From Rhodocollybia butyracea (Eukaryota > Basidiomycota > Agaricomycetes > Agaricales > Omphalotaceae), in assembly GCA_015501585.1 (NCBI GenBank), contig JADNRY010000023.1:310001-374000 (forward strand): DNA of 64,000 nucleotides, in the 5' to 3' direction. Made by a program: the position numbers and the translations under genes. The notes under the pieces were generated by a model. That model searched no databases. It worked only from the letters and a program-made list of their open reading frames with translations, and was not told where the DNA came from. Positions within the stretch are counted from its first letter, which is position 1. Every line of letters starts with the position of its first letter. Positions 36,701 to 48,955 of the stretch are shown piece after piece.

Positions 36701-37403
36701 CTGCAAAATCCCGGAGTTGCCATCCACGAAACTAAGAGATAGGTCAGCTCATGGGAGGTAGTCTGAAAGGACACGGAATGGCATACCGAAAGATTTCGTC
36801 AAACCCGGTGCTCAAAGACGACGGATACGCCATTACCAAGCGTATAACGTTGGAAGGATCGACAAGAAACATGGTGTTGGCCTGATTTTGAAAAATATTT
36901 TAAGATGGGGAAGCCGGGGACTTTGCATAAACTTACAATTGTCACTACACCATTAGAATCGTATCCCGAAAACATCCCATACAAGCTCGAAATTTGCCCT
37001 TGCTCGTCCTCAACCTGGATTGTTTTAATTAGTTTTTCAGATGCCGAGCTAATTCAACTTACGATTTCGACGTTCTTGCTTTGACTGTCATAGTCCTGTA
37101 AGGCCTTATTCCAATATCTATCCTCATCTAGCCAGTTTCTGGACAATCCGATAACCTTGATATTCCGTTGTTCGATATCCGGTAGTCTTTGCACAAGCGC
37201 TTTAAGCTCCAGCGTAAAAGACGAAGGGTGAGAGAATACTATTGACTTCAAGCAAGTGAGATGGTGGTTGGCTGAAGACAACTAGTATGACTTACCCATG
37301 CCTCTCCGCTCCATTGAGGGAACTTGAGGGATCCTGAAGCCACAGGGCCTTCGAAACTGGGAGCAATAGAGCCTGTCTCAAGAGTAGGTTGTACACGGGA
37401 CAT
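33743..37403 (-). CDS. Peroxiredoxin-like / MLKL-like helical / Cys-His domain fusion protein, paralogue 3 (1150 aa)
   Basis: The start ATG is at 37403 (MSRVQPTLETGSIAPSFEG). Exons of 108, 183, 78 and 95 nt precede the long last exon at 36731-33743; the total is 3453 nt with no break. An in-frame TGA lies just upstream of the long ORF in genomic DNA and no ATG opens it. The long ORF is therefore translated only through the splice GAAATCTTTCG|TTTCGTGGATGG. Domains match paralogue 1: peroxiredoxin-like without the PVCT motif (FSHPSSFTLELKAL), VMPFVAPAFVIIKA helices, and Cys/His cluster CVQCNKDYH, SCSFH, RCCG, CQAGRHRPEHHC. The tail (residues ~1040-1150) has an added ~30-residue repeat-like segment around EINKRTESTDGD compared with paralogue 1. 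Confidence 0.87.
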
Positions 37404-37444
37404 GGTCAGTCGCTGTTATTGGAGAGAAAGAGAAAGAGATAAGT

Positions 37445-37570
37445 CTTTATATAGAATTTGGCAGCGGTCGATCAACCCAAGATCAAACTGCTGGAGTGGA
37501 TGCTTGTTGGGCGTTGAGGTAGATCAGGATGCTGTCTGAAAAACCGCAGTCATATCAGACATTGTATCAA
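37445..37570 (-). promoter_or_regulatory. Promoter of paralogue 3: TATA box and conserved upstream element
   Basis: CTTTATATAG on the plus strand gives a TATA box just upstream of the start codon. GTCATATCAGACATTGTATC at 37549-37570 is the third copy of the shared upstream element. Confidence 0.55.
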
Positions 37571-38709
37571 CGTAGTAGTATAGGAACGAACCTTCAGATT
37601 ATGGCAAGATCAAACTTTTTAATATCCAGACAAAATTAGTTCATTCAGGTTCTAAACGTTGAACACGAACTGCATGTAGGCAAATAAGAGGTCACAGCGA
37701 TGTGCAGGGAAGAGCAGAAGGGTGTAAGTATTAAAGCTTAAAGAGCCATGGTCATGCATACATCCGCAGACCTGAACATTTCCCGCTCTCTGCATCTAAT
37801 TTCTACGGTGAAAACAAAGTGAATTAAAGTTGTGTATGAATGATGAGATAGATACATAGGTGTGCAGACCGATAATTGACATGGACTGATGTACTTTCCA
37901 AAATCTAGGGCATTCAAGTGATAATTGATAATCGATAAAGATGCGATTGGGACTGTTGTAAGGGCCCAGCGCTGATGGAATTTATCAATAATTCGGTTTA
38001 ATGAGGCAAATGAAAAGTCGGCCTACCTGAAATTATCTATCATTCGTGCTGTAGACCATCCATAACCCGAGCTTGGCAGCACTGTTCGCAGGACACATCG
38101 GTTTCCATCGATATCTTCGCCGTTCAAGGGATTGACCGCAGTAAAACTGCTTTGCTTGCTTTCCACTCGCCATCGCATCTGCATCACCGGCACCCGTTGA
38201 GCAGTACCCTAGAGCCGAGGCAGAGGGTTCGAGGAAACGAGAGTGAGCTGGAAGGTGTGACGTCAGATCTTGAAACTTGAACAGGAGAAACGAAGAGCAG
38301 ATGGGTGAAGTGAATGGCTCTGGCCGGGGTATTCATCGACAGGCCTCAACGTGGATTTCTCTAAAGCCGTACATTCCATTCCACTGTCGCCACCATTTCC
38401 TAGCAGAACTATGAACAAGGACCTGCAGCTAGTATTGTGAACCAGTGAAAGATCGTAAGAGTACAACGAAAATCGGTCGTGGGACCGGCCCGTGACTGCC
38501 GGTAACAAACCGATGCAAATACTGGGCGCTTATTAAACAATAAGGGCGCCTTTTGTTTAAAAGGAGGACAACGGATGGTTCATTATACATAGACTTTCCC
38601 TTCTTCCGGGTCCACTGGCTGGAAATAGACCTCTTCTCTACGAGCTCGGACTCTTGATTTCCTCAAACTATACGTTCTTTACGGCCCGCAACGAAACGAC
38701 ACAAATACA
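37571..38709. other. Intergenic region upstream of paralogue 3 and of the AA14 gene
   Basis: It holds a diverged third copy of the dispersed repeat (37780-38130, with GATACATAGGTGTGCAGACC) and the second copy of the short block (38385-38515). A small inverted motif GGGCGC...GCGCC lies near 38523-38553. No gene was seen. Confidence 0.55.
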
Positions 38710-40260
38710 ATGTCCTTGGTTCTCTTGATTTTCACGCTTGGTCTGGTTCACCAAGCTACCTCTCATGCTTGTAAGTTGACTCTATGTGTACTGGATTAAA
38801 CCTGACGCGTTCTTTTCAGCGATTTTCCATCCTAGTATGTGGGGATTCAACGTCACAGAACAGACATTTTCTTATGACAATCGGTGCGTGGCACTTGTGG
38901 CTGACCCTCTACAAATCTAATAGCACAGATCGTTTTTAGGCCTGTGGCTCCTCTCACGAACTATACTTTTGATGAGGTAGGTCATCATAGTAACTTTTCA
39001 CGGCTTTCATTCAATCAACAATCTGTTCCTTTCCCAGTGGTGGTTTCATGGTCACCTCGACTTTCCTCCCCATCCTTCCGACATCTTCGAGCTTCCAGCC
39101 GGCGGTGTCGCTACTACAGAAATCGCTTGCGACAAGGGCGCCACATCTTTTTTCGCTGGTAGCGCCGGTGGAGACGTACAACAAGGCGATAACGTTTGTC
39201 CTGGGTCTCCGATCGCAGAATTCCACACAACAGGATTCGACGACCTGAAAGGATGCGCGTTGGCTATCGCTTACAAGAGCAATGCCAGCGAAGTGGTGCC
39301 CGACGACTTTACGGTGTTCAGTGTAAACCAGACGTGCGTCTGGACGAGGTTTACGGATTTCCAGATTCCCGAGAGAATGCCGGAGTGTCCGGATGGAATG
39401 TGTATCTGTGCTTGGTTTTGGATACATTCAGTGAGTCTTCTCATCCAATACGGAACTCGTAGGGACTAAATGAACTTCTTAGCCTGACAGCGGTGGCGAG
39501 CAAAGTCGGTGACCGTCCATTATAATTCTATATCTGGGCACTCATATCTTTCCAGACTACATGACCAGTTTCCAATGCAACATCACTAATGCTACCTCTA
39601 CGGTTCCCTTAGCTGAACCGCAAGTTCCTCGTCGCTGCGGAGCCGACCCCGACAACGGAAAACAGCTAGCATCGCTCTCAAATTGCACTTATGGCGCGAA
39701 GCAGCCGCTGTACTGGTTCCAGGCTGAGAATAATACCGTGAGCAATCTTTGCTCTATATCGTCGAACAATGGAACGATGTTTAATTTATGTATCTTTTAA
39801 ACAGATGTTCGAAGGCGCACACGCTCCGCCGTTCTACAACGATCTCTACAACTTTGTCGATGGGCCTCAGAATGACATATTCGCAGATTCATATATCGAT
39901 ATACCGTCTCCCTCTCCAGTCGCAGCACTGCCTGTTTTGAATCAAACGGTGGCAGCTGGGGTAAATGTTCCTTTTGCCAGCAATTCTACTGCGACTTCTA
40001 GCTCTGGAACAAATCCCTATTCGGATTCGGAGACTGGCGGCTGGTGAGTCTTTCGGCTCTCGTTTAGCGTTTGGGTATGCGCTGACCAGTTTTTCATGTG
40101 AAGTATAACTCTTAGTACCCCGAGTCTGAATACTACTATAACGAAACGTAGTGCAACAAGGGAAGGATGGAAACGGAGTCGTATCGCTGCTCACTTGCAT
40201 CGACGTGGCGTGGAAAGTGGGAGTTTGGCGTGGGCTTTATTCGGGTGGAGGGAGATTTAA
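38710..40260 (+). CDS. AA14-type lytic polysaccharide monooxygenase (secreted)
   Basis: AA14 enzymes are copper oxidases that cleave xylan bound to cellulose outside the cell. The protein starts [18 protein letters not shown], a signal peptide. Cleavage would expose the His of [13 protein letters not shown] as the first copper-brace ligand. The family blocks follow: [35 protein letters not shown] (second His), [18 protein letters not shown] and, across an intron, [12 protein letters not shown]. At least five short introns were placed, with in-frame joins. The last intron (about 40043-40116) leads to a basic tail ending at TAA 40258-40260 ([19 protein letters not shown]), a common feature of these proteins. 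Cys pairs for disulfides are present. Confidence 0.87.
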
Positions 40261-40533
40261 ATCATGGTCAGGGCGTTATGACTATAGACAGACCAGTGCG
40301 CAGCGCGCGCACGCAACCAATGTCGGTATTCTGGCGATACCGATTCTCTTAGAGATATTTTACTTGTAATCTTATCCTGTTGTAATCTTATCCTGCTAAT
40401 CTTATCAAAATCATATCAATCACAAATCTTATCACGAAGCTTATCAGTGTCACTGAAGCGAATATGACCGAGCTATTTTTCTTTGTTCTTCAACTACCAA
40501 CTTGTGCTTCATCCTACACCCTAACACTACACT

Positions 40534-43188
40534 ATGACTTCTCGGGAAATAATAAACTTACAAGTCTGCTGTTAGCCTCTGTTGCTCTAGTGGTGGCCTA
40601 ATGATGAAATCCCGCAGGTCGGCCAGGTTTGCTTCGGTCTACAGTTAAATTTCTGGTGCAACCGAGTTTCCTGATTTCCAGCGATAGGCGGGCAATCAGG
40701 TCGGCGAGGCCTTTTGGAAGATGCTTTTGGCGGAACATGGTTTAACATATGACGGTGTTCGTTGAACAATCGTTGGATCTTGTGAAATCAACCGTTTAAT
40801 GCGAATTTCTTTTATTTGGCAGGCATACAAAGGATCGGATTTTTTAGAATTGCAGCGTGTTTGTTTCTTCGTATATCTTTCTTGGCTACTAAGGTACTGA
40901 TTGGAAGAGTAGATTGGCGTGTACTTTAGTGAAATAGAGTCGCAAGGAGTTCGGAGATACGTCCCGCGGAGCACGCAGATTGACCTTGAGTCTGGCGTGT
41001 GTAATCGTGTACGTTTCATTCTTTCTACGTGAACTGTTTGGCTGTCGAAAAATTCAAATGGGTTCTTTAGCTGAAAAGTGGACCTATTGGCGGTTTATTT
41101 CGTCCCGATACGTTTGTGGCGGGTGAGCCAGGAGCAGGAAACAATTGGGCGAAAGGATGTGCGTGAAATAACCTTATCACTTTAGCGTCTACTGATTTTG
41201 CTATTATACAGTTTACACCGAAGGTGGATGTGTTCGGAATTGAACATCGCGAGTGTGGGGGCTAACATGTACAATTAGGTGCTGAGCTGATAGATCCTCT
41301 AATGGTGAGCCCTGTTTACTATCTCGACGCGATTTTTGCATTCAACATTCGTTTAGGACACCATAAGGAAACAGGCAGAAGGCTGCGAAGTGCTGCAAGG
41401 GTTTCAGATGATCCATTCTCTTGGAGGCGGTACGGGAGCAGGAATGGGCTCTCTGCTGCTATCCAAACTTCGTGAAGTATATATAATAAATCCTTGCGGT
41501 TAATATTCACCTTAATCATGATAATTTCTGTAGGAGTACCCGGATCGAATGCTTGCTACTTTCTCAATTCTTCCCTCACCAAAAGTATGTGGCGATCTTC
41601 GTTATGTACCTACCTACTACTTACTGTGGTCAATTCACAGGTTTCTGAAACTGTTGTCGAACCGTACAACGCAATGCTTTCGGTACACCAGCTTCTTGAT
41701 GCTAGCGACTTGACTGTCTGTATTGACAACGAGGCCCTGTCAGTGAACTCAACGTTTGTTTTTTATCCGCCACTTATTCCGCTCGCAGGTACAATATTAC
41801 CACCGGGACCCTCAAAATCAAGAGTCCATCTTTCCCCGACCTCAACGAGGTACGCCGCTATTTATGCTACGATTTTTTTTCGTCTCGGTCGCTCATGAAT
41901 ACTTGTAGTTGATTGCAAAAGTTATGTGTGGAGTCAGTACTAGCCTGCGTTTTCCTGGTCAACTAAATGGGTTTGTATGGGTCTGTTAGGTTTTCAGACG
42001 CTGTCCTTATTTTACGTTTTAGTGACCTTCGCAAACTCGGCATGAACCTCATTCCTTTTCCCCGGGTACGCTGGACATATATCTTGTTTTTCTCTCTCTT
42101 TCGCTGACAGCGCGCTTAGCTTCATTTCCTGATACCCAGTTATGCGCCTATATACAGCAATGCAGCTCAAGCATTCCAAGGTATTTCTATCCCTGAACTG
42201 ACACAAGCGTGCGTATAAGTTCTTCTAGTCTCTTGATCGCTGAACAAACTACCATTTGGCATATACAGGTTGTTTGACCGCAAAAATTTACTGGTTGCTT
42301 GTGATCCTCGTTTCGGGTATGTTTCTTGGCGAATTTACCTTTAATACGCGTTGATGCTATCGTAAACTTAAATAGTCGCTATCTTACTGCCGCTACTATC
42401 TTTCGAGGGAACGTTTCTTCCCGCGAAGCCGAGGTGAGCCTCTTGCGGTGCATGTAAAAAGCTTATACGAAGATCGAGGTCTAGGTTGCGGTCCGTGACC
42501 TCCAAACGCGGAACTCTCAACACTTTGTTGAGTGAGTCGCTGTCATCTCCTCGGTGTAGGAAACTGAGGGCAATAATCGATAGATGGATCCCGGATAACG
42601 TCTCGGTATCTTTAGTCTCTACTCCTCCTGTTGGACAAAAACTAGTCTGTGATATCTCTGTTCCTTCCTGTCATATTGACGTTGATCGCTCTTACCAGGC
42701 GGCTACTGCATTATCCAACTCTACAGCAGTTCAAGAACTTTTCCAGAGGACACTAGAAACGGTATCACCTGGCCTCACGCCGCTTTGTCCATTTTGAATC
42801 TGTTTGAGTAACTCTATATGTTCGCAGTTCAGCGTCATGTATAAACGACGTGCTTTCTTGCACTGGTAAGTAGTGTCCTTGAACACCTTATCTCTCTTGT
42901 ATTTTACCTTTCTTTAGGTATACTGGAGAAGGCATGGATCCTATGGAGTTCTCCGAAGCTGCGAGCAACACGCAGGACCTCATGTAAGCCTGCAATTTTG
43001 CTCAAACACGATCGGTGCTCATGTGTCCTCTTATGCAGTGCTGAATACCAACAGGTGACTGATTTTAGTTCATCGTTCCCCGCGCATTTTCTGAAGTGGA
43101 CGATTAACAGTACCAAGAGGCTACTGCCGACGACGAAGAGTATTATGAGGAGGAACCCGAAGCGGGTTTCGAAGAAGATGAAGACTAA
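40534..43188 (+). CDS. Divergent, intron-rich beta-tubulin
   Basis: Many very short exons (about 15 or more) join in frame to a beta-tubulin. It starts [13 protein letters not shown] and continues [50 protein letters not shown], the nucleotide-binding [121 protein letters not shown] and an acidic tail ending GFEEDED at TAA 43186-43188. The usual N-terminal MREI motif that autoregulates beta-tubulin mRNA has become MTSREI. The differences at conserved places (VAGEPG instead of FGQSG) suggest a fast-evolving second beta-tubulin, not the housekeeping copy. I found no frame break, but the exons near 40620-40940 are the least certain. Confidence 0.85.
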
Positions 43189-43380
43189 TGACACGTCTTT
43201 AAACCTATGCTGCGTTGCTTATTGTACCTGCACGTATAGTACAGCGATCATTCTGCTGTTCCGTCCGCGCGGAAAAACCTCGGAGAATCTGATCAGCTTA
43301 TTATTGGAACGCTCACTAGAGTATAAAACGACGTTAAATCTATCGCGCATATTTCAGAATCCCCCGTCTTCTGTACTCTC

Positions 43381-45071
43381 ATGGCTGATCACACTGAACA
43401 TTTCTTGAAACTCAAGCGCGAAATCGCCGATTCGTATCCCGACTTCGAAGCACGGGCTTCTCGTGCATGGACAGAGATCATCGCAGAGTTAGCGAACTTA
43501 GTTTCAACGGTTTCGGTGAAAAAGTCTGAGGTATACAAGGGCCTTCTATGCCGTACCCAGCTTACAAAATCCACAGTATATTCCGCAAGTGAACTTTTCG
43601 GAACTAGCCTTGCTTCCTCCTCAGACAGTCGAGGAGATTCGTCGCATTGGAACGGTAGTTATCAAGGATGTTGTAGATGACACTGAAGCGCGCGCATGGC
43701 AAGATGATTTGAAAGACTTTTTGAAGACCAATCCCGATGTAACTGGTGGGTGCAAACTTTATCATGTACGAACAGATCATCGAGCTAACTGCGCTCTTTG
43801 TCAAAGGCTTTCCCGAAGGTGATAAGCAGTTCTTTGAGCTATAGTGAGTATGAACAAGCATTATGTACTTAATCTTAGTCAATCTCTAATAATAGCTGGA
43901 CGAGACCACAAGTTCAAGCCCGATCTCACCCTAACCTTCTGGCTGCGTCCGCGTGGCTCAACAATCTCTATCGCACGGAGGAGCCTTTGGAAGGGGTAGA
44001 TCTTTCTACACCCCTCACCTATGCCGACAGGTTCCGTATCAGACATCCAGGCGTTCAATGGGACGCCCATCCTCCCCATGTCGACAGTAAGGAGTCAATA
44101 GGATTTCATCTAGTTTACGAAGCAAACATTTTACAGGTGGTTCGATTGAACGTTGGGAGGACTCTGCTTTCCGATTATGCTTCGATACTATTCTGTCCGG
44201 AGAATGGCGTAAGCATGATCCATATGCTCTCACCAATCGCCTGAATGCTCGTTCGTCGCTTTATGGTAGACCAAGCCAGGTATGGTCGGATCTCAAGTTC
44301 AAGGATTCTACTCACGTGTTTACAGGCGTCTGTATTCAGAACTTTCCAAGGATGGCTTGCTATGAGGTGTGTATTTGCAGATTGTATTGATATTATCTTC
44401 TGATACTAGTTGCATCTCAGCGAGACTGAACCCACCCAGGGAACTCTGAAGGTTTTCCCTGATGTACTGTTGTCGAACTCGTACATAATACTGCGGCCTT
44501 TTTTCCGTCCTCTGGTGCCAACTGATTCGAACGAGATTCTCGATGTAAAAAACTGGGTCTTTGGTAAGCAAGACCCCCAAATTAATTTCGTTGTTAACAT
44601 TCTCAATGATTACTTCCAGATATATCCTACGCAGACTTCCCCGGTATCCTTCCTAAGGAGGGAGGGTTTACCGGCCCACGACCTACGCCTCAAACCCATC
44701 CCCACATGATGTTGGAAAAGACGATGACATCAGTGCCGAAGGTTATGCCCGGAGACGCTGTCTTTTGGCATAGTGATGTTGTTCATTCAGTAGAGATTGA
44801 ACATACTGGAAAGGAGGACTCGGCAGGCAAGTACTTCCATCATTGTATAGAGTGTGTGTTTTAACGAGTTCACGCAGTCATGTATATTCCCTCGATGCCC
44901 ACTACTCCGTCAAACAAGGCATACGTCGAGAAACAGAAGGAATGTTTCTTACAAGCTCGCAGTCCTCCTGACTTCCCGAAGAGTTCTCAGAACTTTATTG
45001 GTATCGGAAAGGCTCATGATTTGCTTTCTCCCATTGGCGCGCAAGCTATGGGCTTGCCAATTGCTGTTTAA
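43381..45071 (+). CDS. DUF1479 family protein (2-oxoglutarate/Fe(II) dioxygenase-like)
   Basis: The start is MADHTEHFLKLKREIADSYP and the stop is TAA 45069-45071, with about eight introns. Recognised blocks are TVVIKDVVDDTEARAWQDDL, RFRIRHPGVQWDAHPPHVDS, the spliced GSIERWEDSAFRLCFD, GEWRKHDPYALTNRLNARSS, LYGRPSQASVFRTFQGWLAM, TLKVFPDVLLSNSYIILRPF, PGDAVFWHSDVVHSVE and a C-terminal SPIGAQAMGLPIAV. The HVD and a later His (HSDVVHSVE) fit the metal ligands of a cupin/2OG-oxygenase fold. The substrate of the family is not known to me. It lies 193 bp after the tubulin gene on the same strand. Confidence 0.85.
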
Positions 45072-45554
45072 TTCGGATCCAAGAGTCGCTCGTTATAATA
45101 GGAGACGCGTGGATTTTTGTAGCTTTACATAAATAAGAAGGTTTTAAGAATTGTTTCCTCAGGCGTTGACGCCTTTTCCGGTTAGACGAGAGACATAACG
45201 AGAGACATACAGACTCTCCACAAGTAAGAATGCCCCGATGACCAGTACGAAAGATGATACCGTCGGGGAACCAGCACTTTGTATACAGCTCATGTGGCCT
45301 CTTACTATAACCTCAAGACCCAGACGGATCCTCGGACCACAATGCTCATTGGATCATAATAGGAGTTATGGCTTGGTAGCGAGGTCCCTCCGTATGGGAT
45401 ATGGATTTGAATTTGGATTACACGGCCCAGTCAGCAGAAGGCTGAGAGTGGTCCGTCCGATAGAGGAAATAACACCGGTATAGGCACGTATATAAGTCGG
45501 GCACCTTATAAGTTCAAAGACCTCACTTCCGCTCTAGGTACAAGCACAAGCGGA

Positions 45555-47217
45555 ATGTTTTCTGAAAACCTCCTCAAGTTTTCTTTCGTGTCTTTCTTCC
45601 TTCTTGGGCTTCTTCGAGGTACTGTGGTGCATGGAACACCTCTTGAAGCCGAAGTAGGGGTCGACGTGTCTGCTCGTGCGTCATCAAGAGCAAACTGTTT
45701 CCCTGCTCTTGGATTCAAGATGCCTAACTCTGTCCCTTCGTCTACGGATGGATGGTGGTGCGACACGGACACGGAGTATGGATTTGTTGGGTTTAGCTAT
45801 GAGGTGACGGCGTGTAAGTGCCACCATCTCGAGTGTTTATCGATATCATCTATACTCACCACCACGGACTTCCCATGCAGGCCAGAGCCAGAGCCAACTT
45901 GTGACCGATTTCAAGAATATACGCAAGAAGTTTAATGGTCGCTATATCCGTCTTTATGGATTTTGTGATAACGATGGGTTCTAGTGCGTTTGATACATCA
46001 TTCGTCTCCATGTGTAGTGGGGTTACTTACTATGAGGTACAGTGACGATATTATTGAAGCTGCTTGGGCCGCGTATGTCCGGTCGTCATGTCATGCTGAT
46101 GAACTTTTCATTGATGATTATAACTCTTCTAGTGGCCTTGGTGTCCAGGCTTTGATATGGGTGAGCTATTCTCCGAAGCTTGCGTTTTCGTATCCTTAGT
46201 AAGTGTTTAATAATGAACTTAGTTCGGCTTCGATGGTGGCGACGAGTGGATGACACGTCGAGATACCCTTTTCGCGACACTACATTCGAATCCCAAGGCG
46301 CCATTCACCACTCGTGTTGTTCAGTTTGGGTCAGAGCCGTTGTTTGATAGTGTTCTTCCGCCTGAAGAACTTGCGGCGCAGGTGGTGGACGCGAAAGCCC
46401 AACTGAGTGATTTGGGGATTCTAGTGACTGTGTCTGATCTGGCGTAAGCTTGGATCCAATGTTTGTCTATCTGGTTACATTATAGCTGATTCGGCTTTCT
46501 TCAGCTTTAGCTACCAAGTAGGCATATGGTTCATTCTTCTCTTGCTTGTCCAGCTGTTGAATGTTTTACTTGTAGGAGAACGAGGACGACGGCGCATCAG
46601 ATGTGTTAGCGGCACTGGACTTTGTCGATGCTCATATGCTTCCATTCTTCTCTCAGCAAGCTTCTATAGGTACACTTGCGTTTGTTCTGCCATGTCCAGT
46701 GCGATCTAGACTGAGGATTTTCGATAGCAAACGATTCATGGCCTCTTGTCTTGGATGACTTGGATTGGTGAGTACTTTGGTTATCACTTCGAAGTTCAGG
46801 TTGATATGTCTTGGCCAGGTTTGTCGAGAATGTGAATGGAAAGAAGATCTATTTGAGTGAGGTGGGTGCTTCGGATTGAAACGAGTTATTGTTTCTCAGC
46901 TTCTTCTACTACAGAATGGCTGGCCAAGCGTGACGTCCTCAGGTGTCCAGCCCAACAGCCCAGATGCTGTGGCAAACGTGCAGAATGAACATGTAAGCGC
47001 TGTAACGAGTTTCAAGTACCTCATGTCAACGATTCATTGATCATATTAGGACTATTATACTCTGCTGGACTCAAAATGTACTTACTTTAAAAATGTAGCG
47101 GGCGGTGGTGTTGGCTGGTTCGCACATATCTACTCGGATGACATGGAACCCGGGTACGGAATTTACGGAGATGATGGCGAACTCAAGTTCCCATTTGCTC
47201 CAAAGACGTCCTGCTGA
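45555..47217 (+). CDS. Secreted GH17-like glucanase (glycoside hydrolase, TIM barrel)
   Basis: The protein starts with a signal peptide (MFSENLLKFSFVSFFLLGLL..VVHG) and ends KTSC at TGA 47215-47217, with about nine introns. Blocks typical of GH17 beta-1,3-glucanases are IRLYGFCDND, ALIWFGFDGDD, VVQFGSEPLFDSV, VTVSDLAYSYQ, a barrel strand with VLDDLDWF and the catalytic YLSENGWPS, where Glu is the expected nucleophile. The second Glu may be in QFGSEPL. In fungi such enzymes act on wall beta-glucan. A short N-terminal Cys-containing segment (DGWWCDTDTEYGF) precedes the barrel. The exact specificity is not predictable. Confidence 0.82.
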
Positions 47218-47427
47218 AATAAATAAAACATAATTTTCTGGTCCTATTAAGCTTGTGTTTCAGATACATGCAAAAAAGACACGCCTAGTCCATCCAGCGC
47301 GTCGCCCGCGACACGCATGAAAATCGTTTGCGTAGCAACGCGTGTACCACGTGCCTTTTACGCGCTCTGATTGGCTAAACGGCTGCCTAAAAGGTTGATT
47401 GCCTCTTTGTTGTGTATTACGACCACC

Positions 47428-48955
47428 ATGTTTAGTTTCTTTCGCAAACCAGCCACTTCTGAGCCGACAAAGAGTATAGAAGACTCTTTAGCTGAGACTT
47501 CAGCTTCTCGCAATCGGCAATTACGGACGCCTTCGCCGTCTGTAAATTCTACCACTGGGAAGAATCTCTCGCCTCCTGGTAGAGATACTGCGCCATTTCC
47601 ACCGATAACTCCTTCTCCGCCGCCAGATAATCTCCTGGATAAAGAACTAGGTCTCATCACTGATCCTGCGGCATTACATGCTCTTATTACTTCGGTTCCG
47701 CCAAAGACACTCCATGAATACACTTTGGCGCACTTAATACCGCCAGCTCGTAGTTCAAAGCCTATCCACCCACCTTCTTCGTTAACTTTAACTCATCTAA
47801 CTTCCTTTTTCTCGAGTCTTTCACCACCTCCACGGCTACATTGCGTGCGCTGCCATAAATTCTATTATGACGTTGAGAACGCCGAAAGAAGTTGCTTGGT
47901 ACCGCACGACGACGACAGCGCCCTAGTTGAACGCGTTGGAGGCAAGGGCGTTGATACACAGTACCAGACATTGTGGAATTGCTGTAGTCAAACAGTGGAT
48001 GGCGATGGCGATATGGGTCCTCCGGATGGCTGGTGTTACGAGGGAAAGCATACGGTAAGCTTTGTTATACTTTATTGCGTTGTAGTGCTGCTCTTTAACG
48101 AAGTATCAGACCGACACCAAACGAGCTAGGTTCCGTGCCGACTCCTCACTGCATGACGACAAGCTCACTTCGTGTGATCGTCTCAAGTGCTATGATCCTG
48201 TAGTATCAGATGACGGCTCGGAATCATCTACGACCTCTTCACGTCGTCCTCGGAAGCGGAAACGTTCTACTCGCAAGCGCGAGGCAGCCGCAGCCGCAGC
48301 CGCAGAGCAGAATCCCGATGACCCTCCCACTGACGATGATACCCAAAGTGTTCCTACGCACTCTCGCCCGAGGAAGAAACTCAAATCCCCACCAATCGTG
48401 CCTAGTTCACCATTGGTTACGGCCTCACCTTCAGCATCAGCATCAGCTTCTACCTCTAGACCACGGAAAAAGCGCGCCAAAGCTACTCATGATGACAAGC
48501 CTTTCAAACCCGAATCTACACCAGCCGATGACGACGATATGGACGTGGATGATTCTGCGTCTGTCGTGTCGAAACGCGCCCCGAAAAGCTCAAGGGCAAC
48601 CAAGGCATCGGCTCCCATTTCCACTTCCACTTCTCAGAAGGGCGGCAAACTGAAAGCCGCAATGAAACCAGCCTCTTCCAAAAGCAAGGCTCACACTAAC
48701 TCTATTTCCACCGTCGAATTTGCCACCTCACCTAGTCCGAGATCCAGTAGTCCGGTCCGTGGGCACGGTCAGACATCTGGCGACGAGCGCCATAGGAAGC
48801 ACAGCGTGTCTTTTGCAGATGCCCCTATGGAGGAGAGTATTTCCCGTTCTGGCTCGACGAAGAGTACTAAACCGCGGTCGAATGCTCGGCCTCGAACGAA
48901 GAAACTCGAAGAAGTGGTTGCTTCATCGGTTGATGGAGAGATGCCATTACAGTAA
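47428..48955 (+). CDS. Hypothetical 492-aa protein with CHORD-like Cys/His domain and disordered basic tail
   Basis: Exons 47428-48054 and 48104-48955 give 1479 nt. The start is the ATG of MFSFFRKPATSEPTK; an upstream in-frame TTG is not needed. Residues ~130-215 hold CVRCHKFYY...SCLVPH...LWNCC...GWCYEGKHT. This is the same C-x2-C...C-x2/3-H...CC...C-x3-H layout as in the large paralogues at 17.3-37.4 kb. The rest is low complexity: basic runs RRPRKRKRSTRKR and RPRKKLK, acidic DDDDMDVDD, and Ser/Ala repeats. This suggests a nuclear, chromatin- or nucleic-acid-associated protein. Function unknown. A ~130-bp fragment of this gene recurs at 62041-62168. Confidence 0.82.

Noticed and set aside
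40534..43188. Interpretation of the tubulin region as a pseudogene
   Set aside because: The apparent stops fall in short introns. All recognisable beta-tubulin blocks join in frame with GT/AG borders.
47358..47723. 121-codon minus-strand ORF opposite the 47.4-kb gene, with a similar ORF at 61767-62147
   Set aside because: Both are antisense shadows of the same duplicated Pro/Ser-rich coding DNA. The similarity between them is explained by the gene fragment.
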